Assembly: GCF_003325375.1 (NCBI RefSeq) | Contig: NZ_CP030862.1 | Location: 4,343,501 to 4,407,500 of the forward strand | Length of the DNA: 64,000 nt | Source of the DNA: Streptomyces globosus | Lineage (GTDB): Bacteria; Actinomycetota; Actinomycetes; Streptomycetales; Streptomycetaceae | Direction of reading: 5' to 3' | Part shown: piece after piece, positions 7,752 to 14,393 of the stretch | How positions within the stretch are numbered: position 1 is the first letter of the stretch | Layout: every line of letters begins with the position of its first letter | Translations under genes and position numbers: made by a program | Notes under the pieces: generated by a model | Told to the model about the DNA's origin: nothing | Seen by the model: only the letters and a program-made list of their open reading frames with translations | Databases searched by the model: none

Positions 7752-8231
7752 ATGGCGGTGGACGAACTCGACACCCGCATCCTGCGGCTCCTGATCGAGC
7801 AGCCGCGTACCAGCATCCGCGAGTACGCCCGGATCCTCGGGGTGGCGCGCGGCACGCTCCAGGCCCGGCTGGACCGTTTGGAGCGCACCGGGGTGATCAC
7901 GGGGACGGGGCCGGTGCTGTCGCCGGCCGCGCTCGGGCATCCGGTACTGGCGTTCGTGCACGTCGAGGTCACCCAGGGGCACCTGGACGAGGTCGGCGAG
8001 GCGCTCGCCGCCGTCCCCGAGATCATCGAGGCGTTCTCCATCACCGGCGGCGGGGACCTGCTCACGCGGGTCGCGGCCCGCGACAACGAGCACCTGGAGG
8101 ACGTCATCCAGCGGCTGATCCGCCTCCCGGGCGTGGTCCGCACCCGCACGGAGGTGGCGCTGCGCGAGCGGGTCCCGCACCGGCTGCTGCCGCTGGTGGA
8201 GGCGGTCGGACGGGCCGCCCGGAAACCCTGA
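7752..8231 (+). CDS. Lrp/AsnC-family transcriptional regulator
   Basis: A 159-residue protein with an N-terminal winged helix-turn-helix (LDTRILRLLIEQPRTSIREYARILGV, residues 5-30) and a C-terminal RAM-type alpha/beta effector domain (about 70-145) with the family GGGDLLTRVAARD segment. Lrp/AsnC proteins form octamer-type assemblies and respond to amino acids or related metabolites. The start is set at MAVDEL because it follows a -10-like TACAGT at leaderless spacing. It is divergent from the SDR-phr-litR operon and lies 109 bases upstream of the P450 gene, so it may control either side. The ligand is unknown. Confidence 0.9.
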   Translation: MAVDELDTRILRLLIEQPRTSIREYARILGVARGTLQARLDRLERTGVITGTGPVLSPAALGHPVLAFVHVEVTQGHLDEVGEALAAVPEIIEAFSITGGGDLLTRVAARDNEHLEDVIQRLIRLPGVVRTRTEVALRERVPHRLLPLVEAVGRAARKP

Positions 8232-8340
8232 CCGGGTCCGCCGGACGACAGTGTGTTCTCGGCCCAACCCTCCCCGCACATGGCCGGATTGGGCCGACGG
8301 GGATCTGGTGGGGCGGGCCGTCCACTGCCACGATGCGTGC

Positions 8341-9696
8341 GTGACAGCCACCCTGACGCCCCCGGGCGCCGAGCGCGGACCGCGCCGGTGGCCCCTCGTG
8401 GGCAACCTGCCGGCCTTCGCCCGCGACCCCCTGGCCTTCTTCGAGTCCCTGCGCGACGGGCACGGCGACTGGGTGCCCTGGGCGCTCGGCCCCAAGCGCA
8501 ACGTGCTGGTCTCCCGGCCGGAGCACGCGGGCGAGCTGCTGGGCGCCGTCGAGAAGACGTTCCGGCCGATGGAGTTGGGCTGGGCGTTCCACCAGCTCCT
8601 CGGGGACGGCGTCGTCGTCGCCACCGGGGAGGAGTGGCGGCGCAAGCGCGCCCTGGTGCAGCCGGCGGTGCGGCCCCGCCAGGTCCGCTCGTACGCCGCG
8701 ACGATGGTCGAGTGCGCCGACGCTCTCGTCCGCGGCTGGTCCGACGGGGACCGCATCGACGTGCACCGTGAGATGGCCGGGCTCACCCAGCGGATCGCCG
8801 TGCGCACCCTCTTCGGCAGTGACGCCGCGGGGCGCGAGGCGCCCATCAGCGCGGCCATGGCCACGGCCCAGCGGGAGCTCGGCGCGGAGTTCCGCGGGGT
8901 GACGCTGTTCCTGCCGCCGTGGGTGCAGACGCCGGGGCGGCGCCGGCTGCGGCAGGCCGTCGCCGTGCTGGACCGCGAGATCGACCACGTCATACGCGAG
9001 CACGAGGCGGCCCGCGCCGGCGGCACGGAACGCGACGACCTGCTGAGCCGGCTCCTCGCCGCCCGCGACGACACGGGGGCGCCCCTGACGCGCAAGGAGC
9101 TGCGGGACGAGTCGATCACCCTGTACATCGGGGGCCACGAGACCACCTCGACCACCCTCACCTGGGCCTGGCAGCTGCTGTCCGGGGCGCCCGCGGCGCG
9201 GGACCGGCTGACGGAGGAGCTGGACCGGGTGCTGGGCGGCCGGCTTCCCGCGTACGAGGACTACGAGCGGCTGCCCTTCACCCGCCAGGTGGTCAAGGAG
9301 GCGCTGCGGCTGTACCCGCCGGTCTGGCTGATCTCCGCGGTCGCCGGGGACGGCGCGGCGATCGGCGGACGGGCGGTGCCGGCGGGGACCGCCGTGTGGA
9401 CGAGCCCCTGGTCGATGCACCGCGACGGGCGGTGGTTCCCGGAACCGGAGGCGTTCCGGCCGGAGCGGTGGGACGCCGGCGCCGAGGGCCAGGCCGACGA
9501 GCAGGCGTGGATTCCGTTCGGCGGCGGACCGCGGGCCTGCCTCGGGGCGCGGTTCGCGCTGGTGGAGGCCGCGCTGGTGCTGGCCGTGCTGGCCCGGCGC
9601 TTCCACCTCGACACCGGGCCCGAGCCGGTGCCGGTCTTCCCCGGGCTGACGCTCCAGCCCGCGCGGCCGGTCCCGGCGCTGCTGCGGCAGCCCTGA
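8341..9696 (+). CDS. Cytochrome P450
   Basis: A 451-residue P450 from a GTG at 8341. It shows the I-helix oxygen-activation motif GGHETT (residues 264-269), the ExxR pair Glu320/Arg323, the PERF-like FRPERW, and the heme loop FGGGPRACLG with Cys400. The GHETT form and long C-terminal region resemble the CYP4/CYP102/CYP175-like type more than typical Streptomyces class I enzymes. P450s of this kind hydroxylate fatty acids, terpenoids or carotenoids. In Thermus a LitR-type regulator controls a carotenoid-hydroxylating P450, so proximity to litR is suggestive. A CACGAT box six bases before GTG hints at a leaderless message. No ferredoxin gene adjoins it. The substrate is unknown. Confidence 0.93.
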   Translation: MTATLTPPGAERGPRRWPLVGNLPAFARDPLAFFESLRDGHGDWVPWALGPKRNVLVSRPEHAGELLGAVEKTFRPMELGWAFHQLLGDGVVVATGEEWRRKRALVQPAVRPRQVRSYAATMVECADALVRGWSDGDRIDVHREMAGLTQRIAVRTLFGSDAAGREAPISAAMATAQRELGAEFRGVTLFLPPWVQTPGRRRLRQAVAVLDREIDHVIREHEAARAGGTERDDLLSRLLAARDDTGAPLTRKELRDESITLYIGGHETTSTTLTWAWQLLSGAPAARDRLTEELDRVLGGRLPAYEDYERLPFTRQVVKEALRLYPPVWLISAVAGDGAAIGGRAVPAGTAVWTSPWSMHRDGRWFPEPEAFRPERWDAGAEGQADEQAWIPFGGGPRACLGARFALVEAALVLAVLARRFHLDTGPEPVPVFPGLTLQPARPVPALLRQP

Positions 9697-9750
9697 CCGG
9701 CCCGGGAGCCGGTCGGGAAGATCCCGGCCGGCAGGTCGGTTGGTAGAACC

Positions 9751-10887
9751 GTGAACGACATCATGCGCGGTGTGCGGGCCGGGGCGTCCGGCGGGGACGT
9801 CGACGTCGTGGTCGTGGGCGCCGGGCAGGCCGGCCTGTCCACCGCCTACCACCTGGCCCGCGCCGGGATCGGGCACGTCGTGCTGGACCACGCACCGCGC
9901 CCCGGCGGGGCCTGGCAGTTCCGCTGGCCCTCCCTCACGTACGGCAAGGTCCACGGCCTGCACGCCCTGCCCGGCATGGAGCCGGGGGGCACCGACCCGC
10001 TGCGCCCCTCCTCCGAGGTGATCAGTGCGTATTTCGCCGCCTACGAGGAGCGGTTCGGACTGGACGTGCGCCGGCCTGTGCACGTCACCGCCGTACGGGA
10101 GGGGCGGGCCGGGCGGCTCCGCGTGGAGTCCCCGGCGGGCACCTGGTCCGCACGGGCCCTCGTCAACGCCACCGGGACCTGGGACCGGCCGTTCTGGCCG
10201 CGCTACCCGGGCCAGGAGTCCTTCCGCGGACGGCAGCTCCACACGGCGCAGTACCCGGGGCCGCAGGCGTTCGCCGGGGCCCGAGTCGTGGTGGTCGGCG
10301 GCGGCACCTCCGCGGTGCAGCACCTGTTGGAGATCGCGGAGGTGGCGGCGGAGACCACCTGGGTGACGCGCCGGCCGCCGGTGTTCCGCGCGGGGCCGTT
10401 CGGGGAGGCCGAAGGGCGGGCCGCGGTGGCGCTGGTCGAGGAGCGCGTCCGCAGCGGCCTGCCCCCGCAGAGCGTGGTCAGCGTGACCGGGCTCGCCCTG
10501 AACGAGGCCGTGCGCGCCGGGCTGGCGTCCGGGATCCTGGAGCGGCAGCCGGTGTTCGACCGGATCACGCCGAGCGGTGTGGCCTGGGCGGACGGGCGGC
10601 ATGTGGAGGCGGACGTGATCCTGTGGGCGACCGGCTTCCGGGCGGCGGTCGACCACCTGGCGCCGCTGCGGCTGCGCGAGCCGGGCGGCGGCATACGGCT
10701 CGACGGGACCCGTGCGGTCCGGGACGAGCGGGTCCACCTGGTCGGCTACGGGCCGTCGGCGTCGACGATCGGGGCCAACCGGGCGGGCGGCGCCGCGGCC
10801 CGGGAGATCCGCCGCCTGCTGGCCCGCGAAGGCGCCGCCGGCGACGGCGGCCGCGCAGGGGAGCCGGTCCCCGCGGAGGCCTCCTGA
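9751..10887 (+). CDS. FAD-dependent monooxygenase / NAD(P)-binding oxidoreductase
   Basis: A 378-residue flavoprotein. It has an FAD Rossmann motif VVVGAGQAGLSTAYH near residues 20-34, the flavin monooxygenase fingerprint FRGRQLHTAQY (FxGxxxHxxxY), a second nucleotide motif VVVVGGGTSAVQH, and the late ATGF element (WATGFRAAVDHL). This matches small FMO / pyridine nucleotide-disulfide-type oxidoreductases that oxygenate soft nucleophiles or ketones. It follows the P450 by 54 bases in the same direction and is probably co-transcribed, suggesting joint oxidation of one substrate. The start is GTG 9751. The C-terminal 25 residues look disordered. Confidence 0.87.
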   Translation: MNDIMRGVRAGASGGDVDVVVVGAGQAGLSTAYHLARAGIGHVVLDHAPRPGGAWQFRWPSLTYGKVHGLHALPGMEPGGTDPLRPSSEVISAYFAAYEERFGLDVRRPVHVTAVREGRAGRLRVESPAGTWSARALVNATGTWDRPFWPRYPGQESFRGRQLHTAQYPGPQAFAGARVVVVGGGTSAVQHLLEIAEVAAETTWVTRRPPVFRAGPFGEAEGRAAVALVEERVRSGLPPQSVVSVTGLALNEAVRAGLASGILERQPVFDRITPSGVAWADGRHVEADVILWATGFRAAVDHLAPLRLREPGGGIRLDGTRAVRDERVHLVGYGPSASTIGANRAGGAAAREIRRLLAREGAAGDGGRAGEPVPAEAS

Positions 10888-10947
10888 GCGTCCGTGTCCG
10901 GTGCCGCGGCCGGAAGGGTCCACCGTGGCGCGGCGCCCGGCACGGCA

Positions 10948-11838
10948 CTAGCCGGTGCGCGCTCCGGGCTGCTGCTGGGCGCGGCCGGCCACCATGCGCG
11001 TGCCGGCGTCGGCGGTGCGGAGCCGGTTGAACTCGGCCACGTGCTTGCGGTGCTCCTCGTAGGTCGCCGAGAAGCGGGTGTCCCCGGGTTTGACGGTGAC
11101 GAAGTACAGCCACTTGCCCGGGGTGGGCGCGACCGCCGCGGCCATGGCCCGGAGTCCGGGGCTGTCGATGGGGGTCGGCGGGAGGCCCTGCCTCCGGTAG
11201 GTGTTGAAGGGGCTGTCGATGCGCGTCTCGCTGAGCTTGGTGTCCACCGTGTGCCGGTTCAGCGCGTAGTTGAGGGTGGAGTCCATCTGGAGCGGCATCG
11301 ACCTGGCCAGCCGGTTGTGCACGACCCGGGCGACCTTGCCCATGTCCGCGGCCGAGTCGGCCTCCGCCTCGATGATGCTGGCGAGGGTGGCCGTCTGGTA
11401 CGGGGTCATGCCGTGGGCCCGGGCGCCGTCGGCGACGGCCTTCGTGGCGAGCTTCTCGTTGGCCGTGCGGACCATGGCCGTGAGGAGTTCGGCGGGGGTC
11501 GTGCGGGAGGTGACCGGGTACGCGGCGGGGAACAGGAAGCCCTCCGGATTGCCCTTCGCCTCGGCGGGCAGGTCGAGCACCGCCGTCGCGGCGGCGGTCT
11601 TGGCGGAGCCGGCGGGCAGGCCGAGGACGCGGTCGATCGCGGCGTAGACCTCGGGGGCGCGCCGGCCTTCCGGAATCAGGAGGTGGCGGGGCTTCTCGGC
11701 GGCCTCGTCGGCGCCCCGCAGAATCGGGACGGCGATGAGCGCGCCGGTGGCGAGCAGCATGCCGAGGAAGAGCGCCAGACGGCCCCGGCGGGTCAGCCGG
11801 GAGCGGCGCCGTGGCGGACGGTACTCATGACGACGCAT
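10948..11838 (-). CDS. mltG: Endolytic transglycosylase MltG (YceG-like)
   Basis: A 296-residue protein with a basic cytoplasmic tail, one membrane anchor at about residues 21-41 and an extracytoplasmic YceG domain. The hallmark ATLASIIEAEA segment supplies the catalytic Glu157. NPEGFLFPAAYPV, LQMDSTLNYAL and SPFNTYRRQGLPPTPI are family motifs. MltG cleaves nascent peptidoglycan strands and sets glycan length. Streptomyces usually has a longer MltG beside aroE and ruvX; this shorter copy outside that context is probably a paralog. The LysM-like N-terminal region of the canonical protein seems reduced. It is convergent with the flavoprotein gene. Confidence 0.85.
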   Translation of the reverse strand: MRRHEYRPPRRRSRLTRRGRLALFLGMLLATGALIAVPILRGADEAAEKPRHLLIPEGRRAPEVYAAIDRVLGLPAGSAKTAAATAVLDLPAEAKGNPEGFLFPAAYPVTSRTTPAELLTAMVRTANEKLATKAVADGARAHGMTPYQTATLASIIEAEADSAADMGKVARVVHNRLARSMPLQMDSTLNYALNRHTVDTKLSETRIDSPFNTYRRQGLPPTPIDSPGLRAMAAAVAPTPGKWLYFVTVKPGDTRFSATYEEHRKHVAEFNRLRTADAGTRMVAGRAQQQPGARTG

Positions 11839-11893
11839 GCCGGCACGCTAACCCGGCAAGGGCGACATTCCCGGCACCACACCCCGCAGCCTG

Positions 11894-13825
11894 TCATACG
11901 ATCACACGTTCACCCGGCGCGGAGGGGGCCAGTTCCCCCTCGGAGGCGCCGGACCCGCCGGGCCCGCCGACTTCGCTCGGCTCCTCGGGCGGGGGCGGCC
12001 CCAGAGGTGCGCGGGCGGTCTCGCGGTCCCGCCGAAGCAGGGCCGCATATCGGCCGCCGGCTGCCATGAGTTCGTCGTGGGTGCCGCGCTCGGCGATGCG
12101 GCCCTGGTCCAGGACGACGATCTGGTCGGCGTCGCGGACGGTCGAGAGGCGGTGCGCGATGGTGATGGTGGTGCGGCCCGCGGAGAGCTCGTCGATCGCC
12201 TGCTGCACCGCGTGCTCTGTCCGGGTGTCGAGGGCGCTCGTCGCCTCGTCGAGGATGAGCACCGGCGGGTCGCGCAGGATGGTCCGGGCGATGGCCAGGC
12301 GCTGCTTCTCCCCGCCGGAGAACCGGTAGCCGCGCTCGCCGACCAGGGTGTCGTACCTCTCGGGGAGGGACGCGATGTGGTCGTGTATCTGAGCGGCGCG
12401 GGCGGCTTCGGCGATCTCCTCGTCGGTGGCGTCCGGCTTGGCGAAGCGGAGGTTGTCGGCGACCGAGGCGTGGAAGAGGTAGGTCTCCTGGGAGACCACG
12501 CCTATGGAGCGGGCCAGCGAGTCGAAGTCGAGGTCCCGCACGTCCACGCCGTCGATCGCGACCCGCCCGCCCGTGACGTCGTACAGCCGGGGCACCAGGT
12601 AGCTGAGGGTGCTCTTGCCGGAGCCGGTCGGACCGACCACGGCGAGGGAGCCGCCGGCCGGGACGGTGATGTCGATGCCCTTCAGCGCGGGGCCGCTGCG
12701 GTCGTCGTAGGCGAAGTCCACGCCCTCCAGCCGCACCTCGCCCCGGGCCCGGCCCAGGCGCACCGGGTGCTCCGGCTCCGTGATCTCCACCGGCAGGTCG
12801 AGGTACTCGAAGATGCGGGCGAACAGCGCGAGGGAGGTCTGTACCTGCACCCCGGTCGACAGCAGGCTCACCGCGGGCCGGAACAGCGCCTGCTGGAGCG
12901 TCACGAAGGCCACGAGCGTGCCGACGGAGAGCGAGGGCGCGCCGGACTGGAGGGCGATGCCCGCCGCCCAGTAGATCATCGCCGGCATGGCGGCCATGAC
13001 GATGCCGATGGTCGACATCCGCCAGCGCCCGGCCATGCTGGCCCGCACTTCGAGCGCGACGAGCTTCTCGGACTCGTCGGCGAAGGAGCGGGTCAGGGAG
13101 TCGGCGCGGCCCATGGTACGGCCCAGCAGGATGCCGCTGACCGACAGGGACTCGGTGACGGTCGCGGCCATGGCGGCCATCTGCTTCTGCCGCTGCGCGG
13201 TGACCTGCTTGCGCTCGTTCCCGACGCGGCGGCTGATCCACACGAAGACCGGCAGCAGGAGCAGCGACACCAGCGTGAGCCGCCAGTCGAGGGCGAGCAT
13301 CGCGACGACGGTCGCGATCACGGCCGTCAGGTTGGAGACAAGCGAGGTCGCGGTGGAGGTGACCGTGGCCTGCATGCCGCCGATGTCGTTGGCGATGCGG
13401 GACTGCACCTCGCCGGTGCGCGTACGGGTGAAGAAGGCCAGCGGCATCCGCTGGAGGCGCGCGTAGACGGCGGTGCGCAGGTCGTGCATGACGCGCTGGC
13501 CGACCGTGGTCGAGACGAACGTCTGGACGACGCCGAAGACGCTGGTGACGACAGCGGTCAGGATCATGCCGAGGGCGAGCAGGCTGAGCAGACCGGTCCG
13601 CCCCTGCGGGATGGCGACATCCAGGATCTCCCGCAGCAGGAACGGCGAGGCGACGCCGACCAGCGAGGAGGCGCAGACGAGCAGCCCGACCACGGCGAGC
13701 CGGCCGCGGTAGGGGCGGAAGAGGCCGACGATCCGGCGCAGTTCGCGCGGCCGCTCCTGCGGGCCGGGGCGGCGGGGGTCGAGGGGCTCCTCGGGCGGTG
13801 TCCAGTTCGGTTCCTCGGGGCGCAT
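11894..13825 (-). CDS. ABC exporter, fused membrane and ATPase domains
   Basis: A 643-residue half-transporter. Six membrane helices span roughly residues 35-330. The nucleotide-binding domain has Walker A GPTGSGKST, signature FSGGEKQR, Walker B LILDEATSALD and switch His in IAHRLST, so its ATP site is intact. It probably works as a homodimer exporting drugs or lipids. The ATG at 13825 follows AGAAGGAGG; an in-frame ATG at 13858 would put that site inside the gene. It is divergent from a MarR gene with a shared palindrome, a common arrangement for MarR-repressed multidrug ABC exporters. The last 50 residues are Pro/Gly/Glu-rich. Confidence 0.92.
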   Translation of the reverse strand: MRPEEPNWTPPEEPLDPRRPGPQERPRELRRIVGLFRPYRGRLAVVGLLVCASSLVGVASPFLLREILDVAIPQGRTGLLSLLALGMILTAVVTSVFGVVQTFVSTTVGQRVMHDLRTAVYARLQRMPLAFFTRTRTGEVQSRIANDIGGMQATVTSTATSLVSNLTAVIATVVAMLALDWRLTLVSLLLLPVFVWISRRVGNERKQVTAQRQKQMAAMAATVTESLSVSGILLGRTMGRADSLTRSFADESEKLVALEVRASMAGRWRMSTIGIVMAAMPAMIYWAAGIALQSGAPSLSVGTLVAFVTLQQALFRPAVSLLSTGVQVQTSLALFARIFEYLDLPVEITEPEHPVRLGRARGEVRLEGVDFAYDDRSGPALKGIDITVPAGGSLAVVGPTGSGKSTLSYLVPRLYDVTGGRVAIDGVDVRDLDFDSLARSIGVVSQETYLFHASVADNLRFAKPDATDEEIAEAARAAQIHDHIASLPERYDTLVGERGYRFSGGEKQRLAIARTILRDPPVLILDEATSALDTRTEHAVQQAIDELSAGRTTITIAHRLSTVRDADQIVVLDQGRIAERGTHDELMAAGGRYAALLRRDRETARAPLGPPPPEEPSEVGGPGGSGASEGELAPSAPGERVIV

Positions 13826-13853
13826 GGGCCTCCTTCTGGCGGGACTCCCACTG

Positions 13854-13904
13854 AGCATAGGTCATTGTTACCTAGGTTCACAATGAGCCCGGTCCTGGTA
13901 CTGT
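13854..13904. promoter_or_regulatory. Divergent promoters and MarR-type operator
   Basis: The imperfect palindrome CATTGT-N11-ACAATG (13863-13885) is centred on CCTAGG. On the plus strand, TTCACA (13877-13882) and TACTGT (13899-13904) form a 16-base-spaced promoter for marR. On the minus strand TATGCT (13859-13854) is a good -10 for the ABC gene. The palindrome covers both -35 regions, so one bound repressor dimer could silence both genes. Confidence 0.6.
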
Positions 13905-13912
13905 TTCCCAGT

Positions 13913-14374
13913 ATGAGCACCGCTCCCGAGACCGACAGCACGGACGGCGTCCTCGCCGAGCAGCTGCTGCGGCTGACCCGGCGCCTGCACCGGATCCAGA
14001 AGCGCCATCTGGAGCCGCTGGGCATCACCCCCGCGCAGAGCCGGCTGCTGCGCCTGGTCTCGTACGCCGAAGGCGACCGGCCGCCCCGGATGGCGGACCT
14101 CGCCGCCCGCCTCGAAGTGGTGCCCCGCGCGGTGACGACGCTGGTGGACGGGCTGGAGGCCGCCGGCTGCGTGCGGCGCGCACCCGACCCCGCCAACCGG
14201 CGCGTCATACGGATCGAGCTCACGGACACGGGGCGCGAAACGCTGCGCCGGCTGCGCAGCGCGCGGACCGACGCCGCGGAGGAGATCCTTGCCCCGTTGA
14301 CCGCCGAGCAGCGGGACCAGCTCGGCGGCCTGCTGGACGCGCTGACGGACGCCCCGCGGGGGCGCGACTGCTGA
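13913..14374 (+). CDS. MarR-family transcriptional regulator
   Basis: A 153-residue winged-helix protein. Helices around residues 15-35 form the dimer interface, the DNA-binding part is at about 60-95 (MADLAARLEVVPRAVTTLVDGLEAAG), and the wing is RRAPDPANRRVIRIELTDTG. MarR proteins usually repress an adjacent efflux gene and release DNA on binding phenolic or lipophilic ligands. Here the divergent ABC exporter and the palindrome between the genes make autoregulation plus exporter repression likely. The ATG lies eight bases after the -10 box TACTGT without a clear ribosome site, so the message may be nearly leaderless. Confidence 0.92.
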   Translation: MSTAPETDSTDGVLAEQLLRLTRRLHRIQKRHLEPLGITPAQSRLLRLVSYAEGDRPPRMADLAARLEVVPRAVTTLVDGLEAAGCVRRAPDPANRRVIRIELTDTGRETLRRLRSARTDAAEEILAPLTAEQRDQLGGLLDALTDAPRGRDC

Positions 14375-14393
14375 CGGGAGCGAGGGGTCGCCG

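Noticed and set aside
5993..8281. Upstream extension of the photolyase frame
   Set aside because: The frame is open but overlaps the SDR and Lrp genes and reads as Arg/Pro-rich noise. The ATG in the ATGA overlap at 5992 starts the recognised domain.
8104..10923. Minus-strand 939-codon open frame
   Set aside because: Antisense shadow of the P450 and flavin monooxygenase, both of which have complete motifs on the plus strand.
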